Part shown: one piece after another, positions 24,186 to 35,683 of the stretch
Position numbering within the stretch: the first letter of the stretch is position 1
Layout of the letters: the number at the start of each line of letters is the position of its first letter
Source: Mactra quadrangularis
Taxonomy: Eukaryota; Mollusca; Bivalvia; Venerida; Mactridae
Assembly: GCA_025267735.1 (NCBI GenBank)
Contig: CM046298.1
Coordinates: forward strand, 42,603,917 to 42,667,916
Direction of reading: 5' to 3'
DNA: 64,000 nt
Notes under the pieces: model-generated
Seen by the model: the letters and a program-made list of their open reading frames with translations, nothing else
Databases searched by the model: none
Told to the model about the DNA's origin: nothing
Position numbers and translations under genes: made by a program

Positions 24186-26812
24186 CAAAAACTGTTTTAT
24201 AATCGAGCTAATATAAAAAACTAAATCAGTATAAACTAATTACGTTTGATTACAAAGTATGCATTTCTTTATAATTATAATTGCACCAGTATACTACCAA
24301 CAATCTAATATTGAAGGAAGAAAAACTGTTGGTAAAATAATATAAGGAACAGGCTTGATACAAATGGAGGAAAACAAAAAAAACCAACCAGCATCATTTA
24401 TTCAAGATTAATTTTATGAAGCAATTGTTATTGTCGGTAAAAAGATCAGATTAACTAACAATAACTGAATTTGCAAGACATCAACTACTTAAGGTGAAGC
24501 ATAAAACTCGAGATGCTATTCGAGAGAATCGTTAAACATTCATTTTCTTTGTTCTCTTTTGGCTTTACTAATAAGAAGAATTAGAAAAGGCTTAACATTC
24601 TCGAGAAATTTTGATTATTACTTCTATATTTATTTGCTTAACAAGTTTAACGATTAAAGAGGGAATTGACAAAATATTTCATTGGTAACTTTTGTATTCG
24701 TTGTATCATGCATTTTCTAGTAATTTAAGAAATAAAATTATTGTTCTGTATTATTCTAAAGAATGTTCTTTCTTAATTCAACAATCAAGCTGATGAACTT
24801 TTGAAAGTCATACACATGTTAACCGTGGTATAATTATACTGTCGTTAGATTTCATGTTTTATAACGAAAGACTTAAGATTTATATTAAAAACCAAAAAAT
24901 GTCATTTCTAGTAGTAACATTTTTGTTTTTTTCCAATTACAAAAGTTGAGGTTCTCAAAAATTTTATCAGGATTTGCTTATACTACTTACAACTTCCTCA
25001 ATATAGTAAGTGTTGAAAGTATTACTTACACCTGTCAAAAGCACTTGTATTAATATCCGCAATGAAGAAAACAACGTTAATCAAATTGATCACAATGAAA
25101 GTGTTTTATCTTCCTCAAAAATATTTTACGTAAAAAAGGCATATTGCGGGTTAATATAAATTTAAGATCATATATTTTTTCTCAAAATAATATCATTACA
25201 CTAATTGTTCCACTTTTTTCATACATTGTTTTTCCATTAATGCGGAAAGTAAATTATAAGCTTAATTTTTTTTCGGAGTGAAAAATATAAATGCATGAAT
25301 AGATTTCATGATCATTAGACACAGTGCCTTTTTCACATTACAGGAGTTATCGAGTACATAGTTATCTCATATTGCGTGTTCGGCGGTATTCATATGAACG
25401 GCTAAATATTGACCATGCCAATATAAAACACGCTAGGATATACCAGCGCTACTTACTGTATTGAGCAGACACATTCAAGATGGTTAGTTCTTTTTTTTAA
25501 CGTCGTATTCAACACAGTTTCCTGAACACTTTTCTATCACCAGTACTTACTAACCCTACCACGAGGCCGACAATTCATGTATAGGGTATGACCTACCGCG
25601 ACCGGGCTCGAACCAACGATCTCCGGATTCGAAGTCAGACATGCTAACCACTACGCTACGGCCGCGGCTAAGATTGTCAGTTCAATAGATCGGAAAGTAG
25701 CATTATCAGACAACTTTCTATTGCAAATTGGACCTATAGTTAAAAGTTAAAAGGCATCGTTAAGTGGTCTAATTGTCATTAATACATGTGAATGACCAAG
25801 ATATACTTGTTTAAGATAAATGAACCCGTCTGTGACTATAAACTGAATTACTTGATGAAGTCAATGAACGCTATTTTAATGTGATATAATTGTATGTAAA
25901 TCTTATATTCTGTCTACCAACGAAATCAGAACAATTATTACATATTAACCGTTTTATTTGCAATTTCCCGCCTGCCTTCAATGGAAGTTGGCATTTAATG
26001 GTGCTGTTTTTTTAGTGTTCTGTCTCTCAATATCACTAACGTTATTTTAGCTATTGTCGACAGATAGCAAATAAGGCACACGACAGACACGCTTTGTGTA
26101 AATCAGATTTTATTATGCAATAATCGTTATTCCCACTGACATTTACACCTCTTTTCGATAAAAATGTTAAAACCCATCCTTAATTTGATTCTTAACAGAA
26201 AATCTGAAATGAAATATTACAATTACATTTGAAACATGACTTTCGAATTGAATAACCAACAAAAGTAGGCTGTCGGCAACTGTTTTATTCTTCTGAATGT
26301 GTAAACTAAAAAAACAAATAATCGGCAACATAAAGTTACGAAAGAATTGAAATGAAGTTGTTCATTGAACTTTTTCTTTTATAATATAACATAGGTAGCA
26401 GCTGAAACAGCAAAAAAAATACAATAATAAATGCTGGCTTTATGTAACAGTTCGACAATCTCGCATGGTACTGGAAAAGCTTATATCATTTGTAAAGATC
26501 CATTAAAATTGGCAAGGCAGTTAAATTCCATGAAAGTTATCTCGTGAAACAATGAGAACATTTGACATGATGAATTAACAATGATTTGTCTGAAATCTGG
26601 AGTTTATCCTCTGAATTGTATAACTAGAATTACTAACAACCACTATATTGAGTTAGCTTACACAAACACTGCCTTAAAACTGTAAAGTTATTAAAGTTAA
26701 GCAGGAGACACACTTGCGTTTTCTTAGTTCTTAGTTGACAAAGTGCCCATTTCTTAAACAAGTGGGTCACGATGGTTCTTTATAGCTCACCTGAGTATCA
26801 GTGATATATATT
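24186..26812 (+). repeat. Segmental duplication copy A, block 3
   Basis: Matches about 35684-38236 in the same orientation, from 'aactgttttataatcgagct' to 'ctgagtatcagtgatatata'. It includes a tRNA-derived SINE (25499-25668) with a counterpart in copy B. Copy B has several small deletions, for example in the SINE tail and around 'gagacttaacattctcgag'. Confidence 0.88.
25499..25668 (-). repeat. tRNA-derived SINE (copy A)
   Basis: Read on the minus strand, the head starts GCCGCGGCCGTAGCGTAGTG. It contains a perfect A box (TAGCGTAGTGG, 25648-25658 complement) and a perfect B box (GGTTCGAGCCC, 25604-25614 complement). The body continues to a tail containing 'aacgtcgtattcaacacag' in plus orientation, which resembles the tails of the other SINEs in this window ('aacgccgtagcaacaca'). 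Boxes and spacing establish a pol III tRNA-derived element. It is not a functional tRNA: the acceptor stem does not close. Confidence 0.8.
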
Positions 26813-27297
26813 AAATTAAAGTTGCAAAATAAGAATTAAGTAATAAATTCTTTGTTGCAAATAGTGAACACCTGAATGTAAAAATCGCATTGATCTATCA
26901 CACCTTCCATCGCACAAAATGCCTCAAACAGAGCCATGTAAAAGAACCTGTCTTGTATTGGAACTTGGCCTAGAAAGCATCAATACAAACTTTTAAACAA
27001 ATAAAGAGTAGACGCTATAGTGTCAATAAGATTTTTCTAGTTTTAGCGTATGTGACCTAGTTTTTTTTATCCGAGATGACACGTATTCGAACGCATCTGA
27101 GTAATTATCTATAGGCCTACAAACATCTTTACAAAGTTTATGAAAATGGGGGCATAATGTGACCACTAGAGTGTTCACAAACATATGTGGACGGGCGATG
27201 GACGATGGACAAAATTTGAAAAATTCCAAAAGAAAATCAATTTAAACTTTCTAACTTTTTTGTTGTGATGTTACAGTTTGTTTGTTTGTTTTGTTGG
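26813..27297. other. Spacer between copy A and the SINE/LINE block
   Basis: About 480 bp not shared with copy B. From about 27045 to 27235 it holds the second copy of the dispersed repeat seen at 3040-3255 (words gtgacctagttt, attcgaacgc, gtgaccactaga, ggacgggcgatgg). No gene. Confidence 0.5.
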
Positions 27298-27389
27298 GTT
27301 TAACGCCGTAGCAACACATTTTATAGGTCATATAACGGCGGTCAGTCAACCTACTCGCTCGTCCTGGAAAGGCTAAATCTCTGGATTTA
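27298..27389 (-). repeat. SINE, 3'-tail half, split by the LINE
   Basis: In plus orientation this reads 'taacgccgtagcaacacatt' through 'ctaaatctctggattta'. It aligns with 39301-39406, which is an uninterrupted copy. The other half resumes at 32268 after the LINE. The SINE is therefore the older element and the LINE landed inside it. Confidence 0.8.
27383..27389. repeat. Target-site duplication GGATTTA, left
   Basis: GGATTTA here and at 32268-32274 flank the LINE. Removing the LINE and one GGATTTA restores the sequence seen in the uninterrupted SINE copy at 39301-39540 ('ctctggatttagctgtta'). This fixes the LINE boundaries. Confidence 0.8.
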
Positions 27390-27420
27390 AATAAGGATAG
27401 GGTGTAGCTGGACTACAAAT

Positions 27421-28641
27421 ATGGGAATAGATATCCTGCTATATCGGGCTAGGATTGGGAGTTTTATCCATCAACGTCAGTGGAAGGTGAAACGCAATTC
27501 ATCCAATAAGTACAATCCCAACACTTCTGGAACTGATGTACATTTACGAAGTTTGGCTTGCTGTATAGTTTCATTGTGGTTGTTCACAGGACTTCTAATT
27601 TTTCATCATGGTAAAAATCACATAATTGAGACATATTCATCTTCTGTTGACTTTCGATGTCCATATACTCAGAATCTTACATCTTTAAGTGGAACTATAC
27701 CTGATGTGTATACTTGTAGTAACAATATCTATGCCTCATATGCTAGTAGGATGCTGATATTGACTGCTGATATAGAACTTAACCCAGGTCCAACAGAAAA
27801 TACGCAGTTAATTTTAAATGCTATCTCTGATATTCGAGCGTCTTTAACACAGATGAAAAATGAAATTACTGGTGTTAAAACTGAAATGTCAAAGGTTCAA
27901 ACAGAGCTTACATCTATTAAATCAAATATTAAACATCTTGAAACAAATCAAACCAGGACTAATACCTCTATAAGTAAAATACACAGACGTTTGGATAGTA
28001 TTGAGTACAATAATGCAATCCTAGATACTGATATGAGAGCTTTGTCACTGCATGATGAAACGTCACAGGAGCGTATTGAACGTATTGAAAGGCACATAAA
28101 TGTTACTGAATCTGATTGATTGAAAGGATCTTTAAGAATCTTCGGTCTACAAGAACAAGAGAATAAACAATTATCTCTAGCAACTCATTTAAATGATACA
28201 GTATTCTCTGCTGCTCCTCCAAATGCTAAATTAAATGAAAATTCAATCAAGTCTGTTCGAAGAGTTGGTAAAATGACAAATAAACCAAGGCTTGTTATAG
28301 CAGAATTCAAGGATCCAGACGATAAATTTAAGTTGTTCAAGTATCGTGATAATCTTAGGGCTGCAGGTATTCGACTATCCAATGATCTTTCATATTTACA
28401 ACGCCAACAATTGAAGGAACTGAACAATAGAGGACTACGTGGCTATTTTAAAAATGGAAAATTGGTTACATATATGCCTAATCAACCAAACAAACAACAA
28501 ATAGGCAATAATAGAAGATTTGTTCATGCTAATCGCCAGAGTTATGCAAGTGTTGTAAGCGGAGCAGATCCAATGGACTTTAACTACAATACACACGGGG
28601 AATCACTTAGTAGTATTGCTCCTGGGATAAATACCCAATAG
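27421..28641 (+). pseudogene. LINE ORF1 with 2A motif and coiled coil (one internal stop)
   Basis: 406 codons from ATG at 27421 to TAG at 28639-28641, broken by an in-frame TGA at codon 233 (28117-28119); the same frame continues across it. Residues about 45-61 are strongly hydrophobic (LACCIVSLWLFTGLLIF), resembling a signal or anchor segment. Residues 117-124 read DIELNPGP, a perfect 2A motif; ribosome skipping would occur between G123 and P124, releasing the hydrophobic N-terminal piece from the rest. Residues about 130-225 form a heptad-rich coiled coil. After the TGA come an RRM-like segment (SLRIFGLQE, then VRRVGK and RLVIAEFKD) and a C-terminal region (AAGIRLSNDLSYLQR) like the nucleic-acid-binding part of L1-type ORF1 proteins. 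Function: RNA binding and chaperoning of the element transcript (family knowledge). Confidence 0.85.
27769..27792 (+). other. 2A ribosome-skipping motif, DIELNPGP
   Basis: The codons read GAT ATA GAA CTT AAC CCA GGT CCA and match the 2A consensus D-x-E-x-N-P-G-P exactly. The preceding residues (RMLILTA) are also 2A-like. Similar motifs are known in ORF1 of non-LTR elements from trypanosomes, sea urchin, lancelet and molluscs. Activity here is predicted, not shown. Confidence 0.85.
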
Positions 28642-31600
28642 GAAAATGGCCAACGCCCATCAAAGAAGCTGTCACTCCTATCCTGGAACATCGAAAATTT
28701 GAATCATGTATTCAACTTTGAAAATGTACAAAAATTTCTATCTGAATTCAGTATTGTATGTCTTCAAGAAACATGGAATGATGATAACTGTGCTCATTTA
28801 AATCTTAATAAATTCACAAATTTTGCTTGTAATGCCAAGAAATCTGTTGCTGGTGGTAGAGCTATGGGTGGAGTTGTTATTATGATAGAATCTCAGCTTA
28901 CTAGATATGCACAACGGATTTGTGATGAGTTTGAGTTTGGTGTTATGATATTATTAGATAAATTCCAGTTTAATATCGAAAAGAATGTGTTATTGGTTTC
29001 ATTATATTCACCTCCAGAAAATTCTCCTTTTTATCAAAGTGTTAACCATACTTGTCTACAAAGATTAGAATCTCTAATATTAGAAAATAATTTGACTCAG
29101 TATGAACTATTAATCAGTGGTGACTTTAATGCTAGAACTGGTAATCTGGTGGATTATGTATCACACTTTGATGGACCAGAATTTCAAGATGTACGAGATA
29201 TATTAGAATGTAGTATTACATGTCAAAGACAGTCACAGGACAATGTTGTAAATAGAAATGGTAGACATTTAATTAATTTTGTCAAGCATATTCTTGTTAT
29301 ATTTATAATGGCAGACCTTTACCTGAAAATACAGACAATTCTTATGGTAACTTTACATTTGTTAACCAAAATGGATGCAGTGTTGTAGACTATTGTTTAG
29401 CATCCAAGAATGTATATGATTTGACTATAAACTTCCAAGTTTTAGATGTGATAGAAAGTACTCATTTTCCCCTGTGCTTGAATTTTCACACTAAAGAGAG
29501 ATTGGATATACTTTCTGATAATGTACAAAGTATTTCATATAATTTTAATGAAAATGGTAAATCTGATTATCTAAATACTCTCATTAGTGGCAAAAATTCA
29601 GGTATGTTTGATAGATTAGACACATTGTGTGAACAAAGTGCTAATGTAAATATACTAGTCGATGAATTTGAAAAAGTTATTACTACTTGTAGCGAATCTC
29701 TGTTATATACTAAACGGCAAAAGAACCATTCAAAATTCAAATCATAGTTTGATACTGAATGTAAGAATGCCCGTAAAGGTTTCAGATCTGCTTTACGAAA
29801 ATTCAGATTATGTCGAAGTACAGATAATTTGAACAATTATATAAACAGTAAACATGCATACAAAAATATATGTAGACAAAAAAGATATTTATATAATAAA
29901 CAGTATATATCTAATATTGATGGTAGCATCAATAACTCCAAAGTATTTTGGAGGAAAATAAATAACATGTCAAATCCAGGTAACAGGGATTCACCTTTAA
30001 GTATTGATACCTGGTTTACTCATTTTAAAACTTTGTTCTCTGCCACTGATGATAATGGAGATTCTGGTGTGCCACAGCAGCCTACAGTTGAAAATGATGA
30101 CAATTTGGATGCTAATTTAGATGATGTTGAGCAATTCCTTTTTAATAGCTCAATAAGTGAGAGCGAAATCAAAGATGCTGTAAGCAAATTAAAACCTAAC
30201 AAGGCTACTGGTGTGGCACACTATTACCTCCACATATAATCCATGGCTTAGAGGTTTTACTTCCTTACATGATCAAGATATTTAATATAATATTTACATC
30301 TGGTCATTTCCCAGAAAAATGGTGTCAATGTGTTATTATACCCATTCATAAAAAGAACAGTTTACATAACCCTAATCATTATCGAGGTATATCATTACTT
30401 GATGTTGTAAGCAAAATATATATTAATATAATCACTAATAGAATTACTTTCTATATTGAAGCATATGGAAAGCTTTCTGAATGCCAGTCTGGTTTTAGAA
30501 AAAAACTATTGCACTACTGATAATGCTTTTGTTCTGTATTCAATTATTTCCAAATATCTCCAACAAAAACGAAAGCCAGTATATGTAGCTTTTATTGACT
30601 TTCAGAAAGCTTTCGACTCTATAGATAGACCAATTTTATATGATATATTACGAAAAAAACAAAGTTACTGGTTGTCTATTCAGTACAATTAAATCTATTT
30701 ATGTTTCTGTTCAAAGTTATGTAAAATCTAAATCTGAAGTTTCAGATATGTTTGATTGTCCTACAGGATTACGTCAAGGTTGTAGTCTTAGTCCAATATT
30801 ATTTGCATTGTATATAAATGCATTACATGATTTGTTTGTAAGTAATGGTATTAGGGGGATACAAGTCTTTCCTGATCTTCTAGAAATTTTTATGATAATG
30901 TTTGCTGACGATATAGCATGTGTATCTGATACCATTATTGGCCTCCAACGACAGCTTAATTGTCTCCAAGATTTTTGTAATGAATATAAACTAGTCGTTA
31001 ACACAGACAAAACCAAGATTATGGTTTTCAAAAATGGAGGTCAACTGTCAAGGCACGAACATTGGCAATATTCTGGCCAAAAGATTGAGGTAGTCAAAGC
31101 ATTTGACTATGTTGGAGTTCATTTTACTAGTAAATTGTCTATGTACAAAATGGCAGAGCATATGTCTATCAAGGCGAAAAGAGTACTAATGTATATTTGA
31201 GGTTCTCTTCGGGAATATGGTTGTGTACCTTATAATACTTATTTTAAAATATTTGATGTAAAAATTAATCCCATTATGTTGTATGGGTCGGAACTATGGG
31301 GTCTAAGTAACGTTTCTTGCATTGAATCGATTCATATACTATGCTGTAAAAGATTTTTACAAGTGAACTTAAATGCATGTAATAACGCAGTTATGGGTGA
31401 CCTAGGACGATACCCAATGTACATATATTCATAAAAAAATTGTATCAAATACTGGTTACGTTTGCTAAATATGCCAAACAATCGATACCCTAAATTATGT
31501 TACAATATGCTTTTATACTATGATACTAAAGGCAAGAAAAATTGGGTAACAAATATCAGAGAAAATTTATTTCAGAACGGATTTGGTTACATATGGGAAA

Positions 31601-32088
31601 GACAAACTGATATTAATGATGCTTTTTTGAATTTGTATGTTACAAGACTAAAAGATCAATATCTACAAAACTGGAATACCAACTGTATACTGAATAAGAT
31701 GTTGTCACATTATACAATTTTAAAAACAAATTATGCTGTTGAAGATTATGTACATAAATTAGACATTGTTAAATTTAGAAAATGTTTTGCCTCATTTAGA
31801 TGTTCTGCTCATAACCTCCTTATTGAAACTGGAAGACATTATGGCTTAAGTAGAGAAGAGCGTACATGTTTTTACTGTGAAACAGCAATAGAAGAAGAAT
31901 TTCATTTTACTCTAATTTGTCCTTTTTATAATGATATACGCTCACAATATATTCCAGAAAACTACAGACTACAACCATCACTTGATAAATTTTATTCTTT
32001 AATGTCAAGCACCAATGATATTAGAAATTTAGCCATGTATCTTTTATATGCATTTGAAAGAAGGCAAACATTTTTGGAAACTAATTAA
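28642..32088 (+). pseudogene. LINE ORF2: endonuclease and reverse transcriptase, multiply broken
   Basis: The frame opens right after the ORF1 TAG, in the same frame, without an ATG before the endonuclease. The APE endonuclease shows SWNIEN, CLQETW, SGDFNARTG (about 29117-29142), SVVDYCLAS and STHFPL, where the usual SDH has become STH. The reverse transcriptase shows KPNKATG, a PIHKK/NYRGISLL-type segment, FIDFQKAFDSI, LRQGCSLSPILFALYIN and the catalytic FADD (30901-30912). A C-terminal CFYC...EEEFHFTLICP motif (about 31869-31925) is a Cys/His element. Lesions: frameshift near 29280; TAG at 29745 where Trp is expected before FDTECK; frameshift near 30215; frameshifts at two A7 runs (about 30500 and 30653); TGA at 31198; TAA at 31432. 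This copy cannot make active ORF2p. Confidence 0.88.
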
Positions 32089-32267
32089 TTGATTTTGTTT
32101 TAAAACAGATATCTAATGTTTATTTTCATATATGTATAATCAGAATTGAAATATTTATATGTACATGACTATATACTATATATGTATGCTTTATATTTCT
32201 GTATGTTGTAAAATGTTCATGGGCCGGAGGCCTGAATACGTTATTAATAAACTAAACTAAACTAAAC
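32089..32267 (+). other. LINE 3' UTR and (TAAAC)n tail
   Basis: After the ORF2 stop comes an AT-rich stretch, then 'gggccggaggcctgaatacg' and a tail of AATAAACTAAACTAAACTAAAC type ending at the target-site duplication. A short repeated tail instead of long poly(A) is typical of CR1-like elements that use 3'-end recognition by their own reverse transcriptase. Confidence 0.75.
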
Positions 32268-32411
32268 GGATTTAGCTGTTAACCAACTACTAAGCACATA
32301 CTTTCGTCAGTGACTAACAACTGCCCTACATAATTAAAAATCATTGGTATGAGGGAGAATGGCCGTAGAAATAATTTCATGACCAAACTCCACGAAAGTA
32401 TGCCCCGCCCG
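32268..32411 (-). repeat. SINE, head-side half, right of the LINE
   Basis: Starts with the second GGATTTA and continues 'gctgtta', 'tgactaacaactgccctac', 'gagggagaatggccgtagaa', 'ctccacgaaagtatg', 'ccccgcccgg', in step with the copy at 39400-39510. It stops exactly where the B box would begin and abuts copy B of the segmental duplication, so the tRNA head is missing. Confidence 0.75.
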
Positions 32412-34535
32412 GCAAGTTGCTAACCTGAGCAGTTTAAAACACACTGAAATGGATGAAATGACGCTAAACTCATTAACTTAACTTTCCCTTTTAACGCGAA
32501 AGTCAATGCATTCCCGTTTTAAACTCTTACGATGCAATTCTTAGTTTTTAGGCTAAATCGGTTCGGGAGGGGTATTCCTTCCCGACGAAAAAAAAATATG
32601 TTAACGAAGCAAATTTGAGCATCTTTGGACACCCATAAAGGATAAAAACGAGCGCTAGGTAACATTTCTTATTCACGCTCGCTTTTGAATGTTTTTGTTT
32701 AATTAAATTGTTGGTTAAATGAAACCCGTTTTTAACAAAACTAATCACCATTTTTAACATATTAAATGTTGAGAATTTTATATACAGATACATGGTAACT
32801 TATATAAAATCGGCAAATGTAATGAGAAAATTCGCCGACTTTACAAAGGAAAATCGCCGATTTTAGATATTTTTTGATGATATGAAGTGGCTCATTTATT
32901 GTGAGTTTTTCGAACGTTTTTAGGGCATTAACAAACATACATGTAGTTGCTGGGACAATTCAAAACGCAGAAATCCGCCAATCTTCGGGAGAATAACATT
33001 TGTGGACACTTTAGGGAAAACCGTAAGAAATGCAAGTACTTGAAGCTCCAATTGATTAAAATAAAATCAATGATTTAAAACGATTTTAAAATCAACTAAA
33101 CAGAAACCTATGAACGTAACATTTGATGAAAAAATGCATCTCTTACAGTTAAAAACATTGACTGACTAGTCTTAATTTTTCTTAAAATGACGTCTTGTAA
33201 GCTCGGTCACTGTCTAAAAGTTATTTCGAATTTTAATACCTTTATTAAAATGTTTCGAACAATCACGTTTTTTTTCAAAATTAACAAGTTCGAGTTTTAC
33301 GATAGTGAAGTGAAAATGTACTCGACTGTCCTCGTCTTTTCTCCGTCTGCAATGAAAATCGAAAAACGCTGCTGACTTCCATAAGTAAACAAAATAACTG
33401 TATGCACTAAAACCGAACTTAGGCCTCGTATGCTAATTACCATGGTAATTTAATGGATGACGGTCTGTATAAAATAGATCAGATACATATATATCTGTGT
33501 GTCTGTGAAGACGGGTCATACTGTACACTTGCACTATAATTGATTTGAACGCTTGATAAGGCCTGATCAGGATACCTTGATATGCTTGAATATATTAATT
33601 TAGATCATTGTCTACTTCAATAGATCTGATGAATAATATAATAGTCAAATTAATCTGAAAGTCAAGCTAATGCCGCTTTGATAGTGCCGATTTTGTGCCC
33701 TTTTCTTTTTATAAGTGTCGATATATGTGGGGCCAGGTGGAGGCACGTGCCCCCTGTGCCCCCCGGTTAATCCGAGCCAGGGCTTTAATTCACATGTTGA
33801 TTGTTCAGTAGGAAAATGGGAAGTTAGTTATATATCAGAAGGAGGGAGCATGAAATATGAAAATGTGAAAACGTACGTAAGGAACCCCACTTTAACGGTA
33901 ATATTTGACCTACATTGATTACTAACATCACATGAAGTTGACACCGTATATATCAATAACCTGCGTCATTGTATTGATCTCACACATTCCAACTCATTAA
34001 AATAACTACATGCTTCGAAATTGGTTCCTGTCGTGCTCTTAAAATTCGTCAAGCAAACATCGCAAGTGTCAATTTTGTTCAGTGATTTCAGCTATTATCA
34101 GTTGATTTCCAGAGAAAACGGAAGTATCTTATGAAGATACAAGTTGTGAATATAGATAACCCCCCTTTATCTCTTGTCTGCCGTCAATCATTCTAGGATT
34201 GCATCGATTTCATATCACGTAACTCCTTTTATATAATGAATCTATATAAACATTTTGTTTTAAAATTATCAAATAAAATTGTACTAGGTTTTGACATTAA
34301 TATCTATATGACCAATTTACGAAGTGAATGTGGACGTTACTCTAGAATGTATGCATAAATGACATCAGACTAAGCGCTAACAGGATTTCGCATGTATTCG
34401 TGTGCGTTTGATTTCAAATTTCAAAATTAAACATAGTGTACGGTGACTGAATGCGTATGTCTAGACGAGAGCCCTTGTCGTATTTTTCTCCCTTTATAGC
34501 ATTTATAACACCAATCATTTACGCGTCTACATGCA
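32412..34535 (+). repeat. Segmental duplication copy B, block 1
   Basis: Counterpart of 15655-17760, same orientation. The left edge is fused to the truncated SINE. It contains the fourth hairpin motif (32564-32584) and the second copy of the 67-codon GTG frame (33715-33918), which differs from copy A at four codons, all amino-acid changing. Confidence 0.88.
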
Positions 34536-35162
34536 TAAATATATGTACAAGTATTTAAATCCAATTATTAAGCACGCAACTGGAAAATTACGAATGACAA
34601 GATATGTGAACTTAGATGAAATGGGCCAGATAGAAAATTAGAAATAATCTGGTCTATCAAATGTTCACAAATATTTAAAATGTATTCCTTCAGTTTTGTT
34701 GCATGATAATGTGATTGGGGAAGAACAGATTAAGGGGAAACTCTTATCTAAGTACGTATACGTGCGTCTGGTCTTGGTTTTTAATGTAATTCATTGACTT
34801 CAGAGAAAATATATCGAGACACAAATAAGCCGTGCGTATATTATTGCTAAATAAAGACGAGCGTAAATGACACCAATGTTGCATGTTGAACAACAACAAC
34901 AACAGTGTGTTATTTTCATTTAATTACATTCTGACATCAAAATCAAAGTTTTGGAATGTTGTACTTCGTTATATGAACCATCTAAATTATCCTTTGATTT
35001 AATTTGAGTTAATTTTGGCAGCTTCTTATCCTTAAGTATTAACGGTAAGAGTTAAATACAGATAAAGATATTCAAATTCTATTGCTATAATTACAGACAA
35101 TAATCACAAGGAAATGAATATGCCAATTTTGAAATTGTCAAATTCAGAATAGACTTATACCA
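34536..35162 (+). repeat. Segmental duplication copy B, block 2 with short divergent lead
   Basis: From 34640 ('gaaataatctggtct') it joins directly to sequence equivalent to A 19426, lacking the mariner-bearing segment. From 34536 to about 34630 the sequence has diverged from A. The block ends at 'agaatagacttata' near 35160. Confidence 0.8.
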
Positions 35163-35683
35163 TAGGCTACAATAATCATAGTGCATTTATCAATTGTCTC
35201 TTAGAGCTTTGTGTGGTAAGAAATAGAGCTTTGAAAGATGAATCTATAAAAAATGAAAGCCGTTCCTATCACAATTCTGCTTTTGGTTATGTTTTCTAAT
35301 AAAGATTTCTAATAAATGTCATGCAGTTTGGATAAGATCGACGATCTTCATTAAGTATTTCAAATTTGTAGTAAATAATCAGAAAGTAACGCTTTTGAGT
35401 ACAGGATTATGAATCCGAAAATCAAGAAGTTCCAAAAGGTTTAGAATTGATCAATGTCAGCAGTATCATTATCATAAACATCTAAATAATTTGAATAGAT
35501 CGAGCCTGCGTGACTGAGTCGTTAAGAAATCTAGCTTGTAGTCGTTGGTTAGCCAGTTTAAGCGATGGTTACAATCTAACCCAAGACCATCCTCGATGTT
35601 CCTAGATCTAGGCATTTGATTGCGCTCACACAGTTCATGGGGACTAGGAAGCGAGATTGAGAGAGATTAATCAAAGTTGTAAA
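35163..35683. other. Copy-B-specific 520-bp insert
   Basis: This segment takes the place of the 4.25-kb A-specific insert. No coding region. It contains a tRNA-Ser/Leu-like head at 35503-35580 followed by 'ccaagaccatcctcgatg' and 'gggactaggaagcgagattg', so most of it may be a SINE. Confidence 0.5.
35503..35580 (+). repeat. Type-II tRNA-like (Ser/Leu-like) SINE head
   Basis: TGACTGAGTCGTTAAG at 35511-35526 resembles the A-box region of serine and leucine tRNAs (TGGCNGAGTGGTTAAG). GGTTACAATCT at 35567-35577 resembles a B box. The 45-base distance between the boxes is longer than in ordinary tRNAs, as expected for a type-II tRNA with a long variable arm. No closed acceptor stem, so a functional tRNA is unlikely. 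Confidence 0.5.

Larger units (their letters stand above)
27390..32267 (+). mobile_element. Non-LTR retrotransposon (LINE) with 2A motif, inactive copy
   Basis: A 4.88-kb element with ORF1 (2A, coiled coil, RNA-binding region), ORF2 (APE-type endonuclease, reverse transcriptase, Cys/His C-terminus), a short 3' UTR and a (TAAAC)n tail. It is flanked by the 7-bp duplication GGATTTA and inserted in a SINE. The 5' leader before ORF1 is only about 31 bp, so a slight 5' truncation is possible, though the ORF1 N-terminus looks complete. Several stops and frameshifts make this copy non-autonomous. The combination of APE endonuclease, two ORFs and a short-repeat 3' tail suggests a CR1/L2-like clade; I am not sure of the clade. 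Orientation is the same as the receptor gene. Confidence 0.92.

Noticed and set aside
25604..25668. Functional tRNA gene
   Set aside because: A and B boxes are intact, but no closed acceptor stem follows and the sequence continues into a SINE body and tail; its duplicate has lost both boxes.
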